NCBI GenBank assembly: GCA_946699065.1
Contig: CAMPDV010000450.1
Coordinates: 212,820 to 276,819 of the forward strand
Direction of reading: 5' to 3'
DNA length: 64,000 bases
Origin: Loxodes magnus
Taxonomy: Eukaryota; Ciliophora; Karyorelictea; Loxodida; Loxodidae
Each line of letters begins with the position of its first letter. The first letter of the stretch is position 1. The notes beneath the pieces are model-generated. The model had not been told where the DNA came from and made no database searches. It was given only the letters and a program-made list of their open reading frames with translations. The position numbers and the translations under genes are program-made. Shown piece by piece: positions 11,445-21,780 of the stretch.

Positions 11445-11690
11445 ATAAATAGGAGGCATCTTGAAAATGGAGTCAAAAAGGCTGACGAGCTTAGGACTAT
11501 CAAAACAGTGCTTATATGTCCCTTTTAGTCAAATCCAAGAAAAATAAACGCTAAAACTGAAGATGATTCCGTTCCAAGTCCCGAGAATTGGCCAAAGCAA
11601 AAGAAATCAGTAGTAGATTATGGATACTTAATTTTCCAACCTCTGATGAAGTGATCCTTTTCTTCACTCATCAATTAAAGGCTTCCTAAT
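11445..11690 (+). CDS. Unassigned coding-like exon
   Basis: Plus-strand frame with the composition of a real protein: HLENGVKKADELRTIKTVL, then NPRKINAKTEDDSVPSPENW and KQKKSVVDYGYLIFQ. It is noticeably less AT-rich than its flanks. No family recognised and neither boundary is defined. It may be an exon of the gene-like region that continues from 11.76 kb, or a separate relic. Confidence 0.35.
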
Positions 11691-11759
11691 TTTTAAATCA
11701 TAATACCTTTAAATCTTTACGATATGAACTATATATAATATAGTTATTATAACAATAGT

Positions 11760-13090
11760 TAAATAAACAACTATCTGTAGAGAAAACATGTAGGATTTTA
11801 TCATATTCTGATTAGCATTTTTATGCTCTTCAAAATTATTTAAATTTAAAACGAGAAATCTAAGAGGAAATAAAAGCTTCTACAATGATGAGAGAAAGCT
11901 TTCTTAGTGATCCCCAACTAAAATTCTATGATAAGCTTTAAAAATGTATTAGTAGATTTACATTTTAATGCTAGCTGGATATTAAAATTATGGTTTTGTG
12001 CTATAACTTAAGTTAATTTTAACTTTTAATTTATTAAATTCTAATTTTTTCTCTCAAAGGAAATAAATAAACGTAAAGAGGTTATTTAAAAAAAGGAAGC
12101 AGAACGTTAAATGATATACTCTAGCTGATTGAGTTAGTCAATCTTCATCTACTTTTACTGCTAAAAGTAGGATTGAACTGTAAATGATTGTAAAGGAGTG
12201 TGAGGTAATAGATGGTAAGAGTCCAAGTCATTTTTTACGAACCTTATAAGATCATTGAAAATGCAAGAAATCAATATAACGATATACTAATAAAAATGCA
12301 TCCTCTAGTTTAAATTAAATCTAATGGTAAAAAATCACATTTTATAAGTTGGAAAGTTATATACACCATTCCTTGCTTAAATACTTTCACTTAAGCATCT
12401 TTTAATTTCAGTACTAGAGAAAAATGAGATGATAAGATTTTATTAGATTAAGAGGATTATAAGAATCAAAGTTATTAGTAAGTAAGTATACTTTTAGAAG
12501 CATTAAAGGTAGTGTTAGAAGTAGTAAAAAGAAGTTCAATACTTTGTTAATTTTTTATTGGCTGATAATGGTTATAAAGCTGTCTAAAAATCTCAAACTT
12601 TAAAAGACGCAAATTTTAGAGCAAGTTATTGGAAAAACGTAGTCAATAAGAAATAAGATTTGAACTATATAAAGTTAATTTTTAGTAATATAAAAATCCT
12701 GAGGATTAAACTGGTTGCGATATAGAGAAAGTGATTAAGGATAAAAAATATGATTAAAATGTAATCATCAGTTCCTTCTTATGAAAAAGGATAATGCTTC
12801 TATTAGATTTCGTTAAGAAGGTGAAATTAAAATCAGATTCAAATCTTTAACAAATTTCTCATTTTCTTTAGAGAAAAAAAAATTCATCCAGTCTAAATGT
12901 TAAAAGGTATTAACTTTAGGTTACTTATTGTGAATATGAAAAGTAGCATTACTTCGAGTATAATAAAGTTGAAAAAAAACTAAGCTAATAATTATTTTTG
13001 CAAAGTAGGAATCACAACAGGATTTAATAACTTAATTTGCAGAATTTCTGATAGAGAGCTAATTTTTCGTATGATAAGCTTTGTTAGATA
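11760..13090 (+). CDS. Unassigned coding-like region
   Basis: Protein-like patches on the plus strand: REIQEEIKASTMMRESFLSD with FYDKLQKCIS, KRKEVIQKKEAERQMIY, TREKWDDKILLDQEDYKNQ with VSILLEALKVVLEVV, and CDIEKVIKDKKYDQNVIIS. They are helical and charged, and fall in at least two frames, so introns or frameshifts are required. Trp at TREKW is TGA. No domain recognised. The limits are those of the patches, not of a defined ORF. Confidence 0.35.
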
Positions 13091-13199
13091 TAAGCTTAAA
13101 GAAGCATAATCACTTTAGACACCTTCATCATAATCTAAAACCATATCCCTAGACTTTACTTGCGAAAAAGCAAAGACTAAACTTAATAAATTAAAGTTA

Positions 13200-14470
13200 T
13201 AAATGGATTATGTATAATTTTTAAGGTTTTAGAAGCTTAAATCTTTAAAAATCTAAATGGTTATTTAATTTTAATTTGTTTATTGAAGTATATAGAATAA
13301 AATAGATATGAATTGAAGTAATTTAGCATTATTAAATTTTACAATATTAATAGTTTAATTTTTTATATCTTTTTGCTTATTTTCTTCAAACGCTTTCTTT
13401 AAAAAAAGTGTATTTTCTTTTAAATTTAATTGTTTGCTCAGTATCTCTTTAAAATGCCCAGATATATGTACTTTGAAAAATGTATATTAATCCACATCGT
13501 TACTATATTAGAGTTATTAATCCGTAGAAGATATTATGGATTCTAATGTTACCTATTTTATTTGTACCTTAAAGTAATAGACTTAATTAAATAGACTCTT
13601 CAAACGTCAGTGTTACTATCTTAAATTTTTAAATATTAAGACACTTATAAAGATATATATTCTATTGTGATATCATTTATACATATATAGGAACTAACAT
13701 TGCTTCTTTATCTCTTTACATATATTTATTTATTCCTTTGATTCATTCATTTTTCAATTTTTTTTAAGCTTTCTAGCGAACTTCTTCCACAGTATTTTCT
13801 ATGCACTTACCCTGTAATATACTAAGTGATGTATTATGATATCCAACTTAACTCTATATACTCTCCTTTTTCATTCCCCTACTAATAAATTCTAATCCTC
13901 AGTTCCGTTGCTAACCTTACAAATTCTTAGTTAAAGCCTAACTTAGTTTAAAGTGGTTTTTGAATTAGCTTTTGATATAAAGTTTAACTTAATTTCTTTA
14001 AATGATCTAAAAGATACTTTAGTTCGTATACCAGTAGTTTAAATCCTCAAATATTGTATCTAAAGTATCCAAGTTTAAATAATAAACGCTAAGTATCCTT
14101 TATTTAATAGCCTTGCGATGCTATTAATAATAAAACCAACTGCCAAGATCTTGAATCCAGAATTCATGATGAGCTTTGGTTATGCCACGTTTTCCTCAAA
14201 AAAAAGTAGGCTAAAAGAGATTTAAAAGACTTAGCTTCTTCATAAAGAGTAACTTGTATTTATTTTAGATGCAGACAGATCAAATGGTTTCTTCTTTATC
14301 TCATATAAAGAAGACATTTGACTTATAAAGCATTTCTTACAGAGACTAGCTAATAGCTATTATCATACGAATATCTGTAATTTACCTTATATTTAGCATC
14401 AGTATGATATTTCGTTTTTAGGTCATTGATTAATATCTCGACTAATGATATTAACAATGACAGATGTAAG
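13200..14470. other. Spacer, nothing recognised
   Basis: Moderately AT-rich sequence with no motif, no shared repeat and no RNA gene that I can identify on either strand. Confidence 0.45.
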
Positions 14471-14476
14471 AAGGTG

Positions 14477-14558
14477 TTTAGTATAAAAGCTGAAATGTTG
14501 GATTTAGTTGGTTTTTTGGTCCTGGATCAACTAAATAATTTCTAGCTTTTATACTAAA
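14477..14558. repeat. 82-bp nested hairpin
   Basis: A perfect 15-bp inverted repeat (TTTAGTATAAAAGCT at 14477-14491, AGCTTTTATACTAAA at 14544-14558) encloses a second one (ATTTAGTTG ... CAACTAAAT, about 14502-14510 and 14528-14536). The whole can fold into a two-storey hairpin with a T-rich, GGTCCTGG-containing loop. No poly-U tail or promoter is evident. It could be the core of a MITE or a structured RNA. Confidence 0.55.
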
Positions 14559-14759
14559 GCTTTGAAATATATCCTAAGGTTAGAGCTTCATCAGATACAA
14601 CAATATGCTTATAATATGATATATACCAAATGCTAATACTTGACTACAACCATCTAAATATGTATAATACTATAATATGAATATTAGATAACAAGCACTA
14701 GAATAGATATAAGTAATAAGTCATGCCATTTATTTAAGAGATCTATATCATAAACATAT

Positions 14760-15620
14760 AGGCGATTGAAATCCAGACGAGTGGTATAGATCAAGGGACT
14801 AAGACATGATTGAGCGAAGAGAGTGAAACCTTCAAAATCTAAAGCAAGTATAATAAGTTTTTAATTTAAATATTGTCTAAACAACCTAAATTAAATAACT
14901 AATACAAGCATTAATTTTTATAAATGTATCTTAATAAATAATAAGGGATATATTCAATTATTTAGACAAGGTATATTTCATAATGTTTCAATATTTATAT
15001 AAAGATCAAGATTGAGAGGCTCATTAGGAAGATTGGCTTAGAAATATAACTTTAAATAATTTTGGTTAAAAGTATTTTGGTTAATATATGCAATGATTCT
15101 AAGGAATATAAATATGATAGCAAAGTGTCTAAGATGAAGTTACATGATTTTCGTCAATTTTAGCAAGTTAAGTTTTAAGTCATTTTTGATATAAAAGCGT
15201 TCTGGAAATTTCCTGATAGATGAAATTTTCTAGCCTAATTGTTATTTAAATAGTAAGGTCACAAGTATCCAGGACAAGTAGTAAAGACTTAGTATTAAAA
15301 GTACTAAAAGATTCCTAGACATTCTAAGGATATTTATAACTTTATTTATCTTATTTTACGCTATTAAGCTATCTACTAACTATTAATAATTCAAACTTAA
15401 TCCTTAGCATAGGAATAGATTCATGGTATTAATAGCTCATAGAAATTTGAATGTTTATTAGATTGAAGTTGGTAGCTTATTTTGGTTTGTGGTAGTAAAT
15501 AGAATGATAGAATGCCATTTTACTTAAAATCTTTAACTTGAGTGTAAGATAAAATAACTTTCATTTAAATTGATTGATCTTGCTTAAATAAAATCTGAGT
15601 ATGCTTCAACTGAATATCAA
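14760..15620 (+). CDS. Weak unassigned coding-like region
   Basis: A plus-strand frame gives some ordered stretches, such as AIEIQTSGIDQGTK, then KLHDFRQFQQVKFQVIFDIK and KYPGQVVKTQYQKYQKIPRH. No family is recognised, and under a code with almost no internal stops length is no evidence. Listed only because composition is more protein-like than the neighbouring spacer. It lies downstream of, and convergent with, the sirtuin fragment. Confidence 0.2.
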
Positions 15621-16068
15621 TTATTAAAAGATTCTAAAAGAAATCAAACTTTTTAATCAGGATATAATCAGATAATGTTGCAGTTAGATAGATTAACTAC
15701 ATATAAGACTTATCCTGTCTTGATGGAGTCTTAAAACATTAATAATATAAACATGTCCTACTCTTGTGGTCCCACATTTTGAATATATCACTTATATAAA
15801 GATAGTAATAGCATTCAAAGATAAGAGGTATATGAATGCTATTTGGCAGTCATATAACTATATGGAATATTTTAGTTAAACCATTAAATGATTCATTTGA
15901 GACTCATTAGAAGAATAAATTTACTTATCTATATTTACTTTAATAGTGTCTCTAGTTAATAAGAAAAGGGTATTAAAATAAGTGGCTTTGATTGATTAGA
16001 TTAGACCAGTTTAATATGCATGTTAAAAGAAATTTTTAAGTTAAGGTATTCAAAGATAATTATTCTGA

Positions 16069-16629
16069 TCACCCTTCACTTTCAACCACAACCTTATCCC
16101 ATATATGATCTTCTATGTTAAATTCAAATAAATAAACTCTATAATTAGTGAAGCAGTCAAAATCAATCGAAAGGCTAAGTTGGGGCTCTCCATAGTGTCC
16201 TTAAAAGAAAAGAGTTAGTTCACATGAAGTTGAAATACTTTCAACGTCTATTTAAAATGACTCTTTGTTTAGTTCTGTTTATACATTCTAAGGATTTAAT
16301 TTAACTTTTATCTTGGGAAATAAAGTGAATACTTTTAAATCGATGTCAACTCCAGTGAATGTAATTCTCTAATCTCCGCTTTCTTTTTGTACTTTCTAAA
16401 CTTTCAATCTTCGTTATAGCTTGAATTTTGGAATTTAATAATTCAATTTATTCATCAACATTTGAATTACTTTATCACACATTGCAAATATTCTAATTTC
16501 AGCTAATGAGTCAAGTGGAGTTTTTTATAGATTTACTATTACAAGTTTGCCATTTCTTTAGGTTACTTGATAAGGAATTTCAGCAGCAGGTTATACTCTT
16601 AACGAGCTTCCCATAGCCCATTGAGCTTT
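16069..16629 (-). pseudogene. SIRT6/7-type sirtuin, C-terminal fragment
   Basis: In frame from 16629 to a TGA at 16071-16069 (182 codons from the Met at 16614). The start matches the hallmark end of the Rossmann fold of class IV sirtuins: AMGSSLRVQPAAEIP, then GKLVIVNLQKTPLD, the LRI-like AEIRIFAMCDKVIQMLM segment and a YQIPKF end. A ~100-residue tail follows, containing HYGEPQLSLSI, as seen after the catalytic core in several SIRT7-like proteins. Intact relatives are NAD-dependent protein deacylases acting on chromatin. Missing here are the NAD-binding GAGxS, the TQNxD and catalytic His parts and the zinc ribbon, so this piece cannot be active. It starts exactly where an RT fragment ends (about 16625), so the gene was cut by, or fused to, a retroelement. 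I found no N-terminal half elsewhere in the window. Confidence 0.8.
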
Positions 16630-18567
16630 ATATTAATAAAAGGTTAGCTTTCTTTTCATTGATTTTTTTTCAAGAATTCTATTACTTCACATTTGGCTAC
16701 ATTAATTATAAGTTTTACTCAATCAAAAACTGTAGATGTAGCTTGTAATAATTTTTAGGCATTTTTCTAGGAAGAAGACAATTGGATTAAGTCGTCAGAG
16801 AAGGCTCGTACTACGAAAGTTTTAGATAATATTTGAAATCCTAATTTCTTCTGATTATCTTCTAAATATCTTATAACAATATCATAGTATAAAATTGCAA
16901 GTACAGGTGCATGGCTACTTCCTTATAATACTCCATTGTTATATTTAATTGTTCTTGTAAGATATCCATCAATTATAAACTTAGCATTAACATTATCGTA
17001 AAAAGATTCTAGTGCCAATATTAGGTCCAAAGGTAGCCTAAGTCTTCTTAGAATTAAAAAGTAATTTCCTAGATATGCTATCAAACATTTTTTCTAGATC
17101 TATTAAAGTAGCAATTAATTACTTTTTGTGGGACCATCTACGATGCAAGTCTATAATTTACTAAATAGTTCAAATTTGCTAAGTAGTGGAGCGTTTACGA
17201 ATAAATCCAAATTAGGTTGGATGTAAAATGCTTCGTTCATAAATATAATTATAAAGTCGTTATGTTAGTGCTTTATCATAAATTTTAAGTAGACAGTTCA
17301 ATAAAGCTATAAGTCGTCAATTACATCAATTACTTTTGCTTCCTTTTTTGAAAATCGGAAGAATGTTTATTTTTTTCATTGCATTAGGTATTTTAAATGT
17401 TCTAAGCATGTTATTAATGAAACTTGTTATAATTTGATGCAAATCTTAACCTCCATATTTAATAAGTTCAGCTTTTAGACCATCATTACCTGTAGTTTTA
17501 TTATTTGCAAGCTAAGATATAATTTTTTTAATTTTAAATCACGTAAAAAGAGGCATATCTTATAAATGGCTTAATTTCTAATTTAAGATAAAAGATTTAT
17601 TTCTAAATATTCCTCTATTTTTCTATTTGAGAATTCAAATTCTATCTTACTTATTTTCGAATGTTTATCAAAAACGTTAGTTTCCCAATTTTCAATAAAT
17701 TGCTATTGTTAGTTAAAGTTAAAATTAATCTAATTACGAATTTTAGGATTTATTATATTTTTAGCTTGTTTAAACATTATTTAAGCATTTTTGTTAAGAT
17801 TTTTATGTTTTTCCTTAGCTTTTTATTTTTTTCATTTCCAAAATTTGTGAAGATAACTCTTATAAGATTAAATTTTAACCTAGTAAAGTTTGGTAACTTC
17901 TTAATTATGACGTCCATGCGAAGCTAATGCGATCTAATATGCAATATTATCCTTTTTTACTTGAACAAATAATGTATCTAAGTAACTTGGCAATTGATAA
18001 TAGTTTTTCCTTTGATTTTAAGATCCAAGCGCAATCTTAGCATTATAACTAATAAGATCGCAGATGAATTAGTACTAATTTTGAACATCGTTTTAATCAA
18101 GTTACTAGAATTGATAAAATTATCCCAAAAATAGATTTTAATAATAGTTTCTCGTTTCCAAATCCTATAGTTTAGAAATTTTAAAGAGTAATAGTTATTG
18201 TTAATCTTATTCACTTCTTTTTAAATTATAATTTAATGTAATACTTAATGAAAAATGATTAGTATGCAAACCCGAATCTTGGATAACTTTATAGTCAACG
18301 AAATCATCAGAATTTAAATGTTAAATTACCAAGAAGTAGTCATTACAATAGCATTAATTATTCGCTCTATGAATAAATGTGATGGACTCATTATCATTTA
18401 AAATTATTAATTCATTTGCTTCTATAAAGTCTAGTAATATTTAAGTATTATTATTTATTTGTGATCAATTATTACTGTAGTTAGGAATTAAGGCATTAAA
18501 GTCGCCACAAAGGATAGTAGGGTTTTGGTCACTATTATTTATGATATTATTAAATTATATATATAAA
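16625..18567 (-). pseudogene. Non-LTR retrotransposon ORF2: endonuclease + RT
   Basis: Minus-strand fragment. First comes the second half of an APE-type endonuclease: ILCGDFNALIPNY (catalytic Asp/Asn), and HTNHFSL, equivalent to the terminal SDH motif. Then a linker and a reverse transcriptase: NKTTGNDGLKAELIKYGG, NWRLIALLNCLLKIYDKAL, box A LIDLEKMFDS, GVLQGSSHAPVLAILYYD, and the catalytic AFSDDLIQL (usually FADD). Trp is coded by TGA in the CNWRLI and FDWVKL stretches. A 1-bp frameshift lies near 17060. The 5' half of the endonuclease is absent, the fragment abutting the gag-like unit at 18568. The 3' side stops within the RT thumb at the sirtuin junction. It is a close relative of the 3'-half copy at 29425-30938. 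Such enzymes copy element RNA into nicked target DNA. Confidence 0.85.
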
Positions 18568-19416
18568 ATGGCTTCTAAGAAATAACAGAACTTTGAACAA
18601 AACATTTAAACAGGAAAATTCTCTAAAAAATAAAAAAACAAAATAATTACAATGAGTGGAAGTGAGAAATATGATTGATATGACCAACATTAACCACTTG
18701 GAAATCCAGAACTAAAAAAACTTCCGACACAAACTCAAATAGAAATATTATCTAAGTCATTAAAAGAGTTTATGTTTAAAAATAGATACCTCACTGATAA
18801 AGTAGAAAAATTAGAAAAACTAATAACGTCTTTACTTGAGAAACAATATTAATAATCATAAGAAATAGAAAACAAACTAGAACAAAGAATTCTTTAAATT
18901 TAATAATAAATTCAGGTTACGCCATTTTCGATTTAACAGAATTAATCAGATCCTATGGAAATAGAAAATGAAGCCTCAAATTAAAATAAACAGTAAACGT
19001 TTATTTAAAATAAGTAGTAAATTTAAATTAAATAAGTGTTACAGGAATAATAGTTTAAAAGAAGAATAAAATGCTACTTGTGCAATAAATAACACCAATG
19101 AAAATACTGCTACTAACTAAGCGAAATTTAAAGAAAGAATAAATAAGATATTTTTAGAAAACTATTTAGGATATATCCAACATAAAGCGGAAAAATTTAT
19201 AGAAAAAAATTCTTTAATTAAAATCTTAATCCTTGGAGAAATAATTAGGAAAGCTACTTGTAAGATGAAAACTATTCAGAATATTAAAGGATGGTGCGCT
19301 AATGAAGTGCTACATCGCCTAACTAAGCCTAGTAGAAATTCAAGACAAACTAATGGAGACAAGCTGATAGAATAGGTCAGATGGCTGACTACTAAGGCTT
19401 TAACAAAGCTTTTTAA
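18568..19416 (+). CDS. Gag-like CCHC protein, intact copy
   Basis: Open for 283 codons from ATG 18568 to TAA 19414-19416, with TAA/TAG as Gln and TGA as Trp elsewhere. Residues 1-30 are basic (MASKKQQNFEQNIQTGKF). Around 29-45 lies MSGSEKYDWYDQHQP, a block kept in the 42.5-kb copy. Residues ~55-110 form a coiled coil (NRYLTDKVEKLEKLITSLLEK). C169, C172, H176 and C181 make a zinc knuckle, CYLCNKQHQWKYC (C-x2-C-x3-H-x4-C, Trp = TGA). The tail includes RMVRQWSATSP. Knuckle plus coiled coil is what ORF1/Gag proteins use to bind element RNA. No polymerase is attached. The unit's 5' limit is just before the ATG and its 3' limit a TTTTTAACTTT tail, as in the copies at 2.07 and 42.54 kb. It is head-to-head with the endonuclease/RT fragment. 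The stop may be the TAA or a later TGA. Confidence 0.8.
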
Positions 19417-19419
19417 CTT

Positions 19420-20090
19420 TTTTAACTTTTTTTTTAAGAAGCTTATTATTTTAAAAGTAACTAATAAATTAAATATTCCTTTCTTAAGTTAATCTTAATC
19501 AATAGATATCTTATATTACTATCATTACTATTTATTTATTTATTAAACCAGATTTCCATTAAAATAATTGAATGAACTACATTAGCTGATAACTATCTTA
19601 AAATATTAGAAAGATACTAAAGATTTTAAAATAAAATATATGAAATACAGTGCTTGATACACAGTTAGAATAATTATAGATATAATCACTAATATAACAA
19701 ACAATTATAAATTCATTTACATCTAAGTAATTAAATAGTGTCTTAAATTTTGATGCAAGATTGATAATAGAATCTACAGTTAAGCCTTAATTATTTATGT
19801 GGTTGGATCATAAGAAGGAATTTAAATAAAAATAAGAAATACTTATAAATTTAGAATAACAAACACAAAAATAAAACTTAGAATATTAAAACTAGATTGG
19901 TGATTATTATTTCTATAGAGCTAAGATCTTCCTTTAACATTAAGAATCTTTTTTACTCAAAATATTGATATATTTAAATAACTTTAATTATCTCTTAACT
20001 TTAATATTACTCTAAAAATTTGATTTAGATGTAATCTAGCTTAATAACTTTTTTAATTTGAGTTAATTTTAAAATTCGAAAAGCAAATAA
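19420..20090. other. Spacer with weak coding signal on minus
   Basis: Mostly AT-rich. A short minus-strand stretch (about 19790 to 19620) reads GLTVDSIINLASKFKTLFN and DVNEFIIVCYISDYIYNY, which is protein-like but unrecognised. I looked here for the missing endonuclease or sirtuin N-terminus and found neither. Confidence 0.3.
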
Positions 20091-21250
20091 AATGGATAAT
20101 ATTCAAATTACAACTAAAGAAACACTAATCTACAGCATAAATAAAAGATTTGTCAATATTTAGAAAATAAAGAAGAGATGAAAGATTAATCTTTCTATTT
20201 AAAATAACTAAATTGATAGAAGATTCTTATTCTATAGTCCATCTGATACTTTTACTATTAAAAATAACTAGGAAAGTTAATCTAAGTAAAAGGAGCTTTA
20301 GCTAAAATAGAATTAGGAGATTGAGGAAAAACTTTGGTGTATTTTCTTCTGATTGATCAAAGATGAATTACATTTTATCTCCTGGAAAAGAATCTCCTTA
20401 TAAGCATAATTTTATAGTATTAAAGAGAAGGAAAGAAAATAGATTGGAACTATCTTTCGATCAAAAAATATTTAAAGGCAAAAGGTGATAAGGCCGTAAA
20501 ATTTTAATAGGAGTAGAATTAGTTTAATGATTTAAAGATGAGTTAATCTAAGCAAACATTGGAATATGCCTAAAATTTATTCAAATCTAATGAATTTTTT
20601 AGAAGAGTCCGAATTTTATACAGCAATTAAAATTTTGAAAACTACTAAGACTTCTGCTGATACTAAATTAAACTGAAACTCATTAAGTTCATAAAAAAGT
20701 AGAGTTTATGCATATCTTATAGCAAATAAAGAATACTGCAAGTATTATTTATTTAGATGCTAGAAAAATATCTATTTATTCTAGAACTTGCCAAGCTTTT
20801 TGATCTTAAAAGTTCAAGAGGCTTAGTTCCATAAAAAGCTGAAAAAATAGCAGCTATTCTATCTAAAAAGCAATTAATAGCTTAAAAAAAATTCTAAGAG
20901 ATAATTTATAGCTTAGCAGCAAAATTTAAATAAATTTAAAGAGACATTAGAAAAACAACTCTTTCTTTTTAAATTCCTCACAAGTAATTTTGGATTCTTT
21001 AAGATAATTTATAAAGTACAGATATAATTAATAAAGTAGAGAAAATTTAGTAAAGATAGAGATATTAAAGACTGATAGGAAAAATTATAAGTGTAAATGA
21101 AACTTGTAAGTTTCTTTGTAAATTATAAAGAATTAAGAAAAGTAGATTCTTGGTTCTGAGTGTTGGGGAGAGAGTTGATAGGTTGAAATAGTTAGCATGA
21201 TTACTTTAGAAAATTTTACCGACTGAAAATAGTCACTAGCTAAACATGAA
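20091..21250 (+). CDS. Unassigned coding-like region
   Basis: Plus-strand region with protein-like sequence. The best patches are, in order, NYILSPGKESPYKHNFIVL, SKQTLEYAQNLFKSNEFFRR, ELAKLFDLKSSRGLVPQKAE, KKFQEIIYSLAAKFKQ, STDIINKVEKI and RFLVLSVGERVDRLKQLA (last ~700 bases in one frame, with TAA/TAG as Gln). An ATG at 20091 opens a different frame, so an intron or frameshift is needed. The region runs directly into the 106-bp tandem repeats. No domain recognised. Function unknown. Confidence 0.4.
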
Positions 21251-21780
21251 GGAGAGTATTTATCAACTTTCAATTACCTTAGTGAAACTGATCGCAAGAC
21301 TCTTTTTCTTACTTTTCTTCTTCACTTTTCTCGGAAATCTTATCATTCTTTCGAAACTTCTAGTATTTAGCAACTTTATTTATTTTAGTGTAACTGATAC
21401 TCAGACTCTTTTTCTTACTTTTCTTCTTCACTTTTCTCGGAAATCTTATCATTCTTTCGAAACTTCTAGTATTTAGCAACTTTATTTATTTTAGTGTAAC
21501 TGATACTCAGACTCTTTTTCTTACTTTTCTTCTTCACTTTTCTCGGAAATCTTATCATTCTTTCGAAACTTCTAGTATTTAGCAACTTTATTTATTTTAG
21601 TGTAACTGATACTCAGACTCTTTTTCTTACTTTTCTTCTTCACTTTTCTCGGAAATCTTATCATTCTTTTTAAACTTCTAGTATATGATAACTTTCAATT
21701 ACCTTAGTGAAACTGATCCAAGACTCTTTTTCTTACTTTTCTTCTTCACTTTTCTCAGAAATCTTATCATAATTTTTTGT
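21246..21780. repeat. 106-bp tandem repeat, about five units
   Basis: Equivalent points (the AACTGAT following GTG(T/A)A) fall at 21285, 21391, 21497, 21603 and 21710, giving periods of 106, 106, 106 and 107 bp. The inner units are almost identical. The first and last share a variant (CAACTTTCAATTACCTTAGTGAAACTGAT) that the inner ones lack, so the array probably grew from the middle. 106 is not a codon multiple, so a protein read through it would change frame in every unit; the 76-residue standard-code ORF over it is fortuitous. Confidence 0.9.

Noticed and set aside
11445..11690. C-terminal part of a gag-like ORF on the minus strand, continuing from the 3' block at 11385-11430.
   Set aside because: The minus frame lacks the conserved YEIWQVGF/DPEKSDEY blocks; the plus-strand reading is more protein-like.
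14690..14850. tRNA-like stretch near CCAGACGAGTGG.
   Set aside because: No acceptor/T-arm pairing or GTTC-AA-C box could be found.
17661..18214. Standard-code ORFs on both strands.
   Set aside because: Both lie over the endonuclease/RT linker, whose true frame (minus, Gln code) carries family motifs on both sides.
18568..19416. Programmed +1 frameshift (as in Euplotes) to explain the shift after the zinc knuckle.
   Set aside because: Reading TGA as Trp removes the need for any shift, and the same TGA is conserved in copies.
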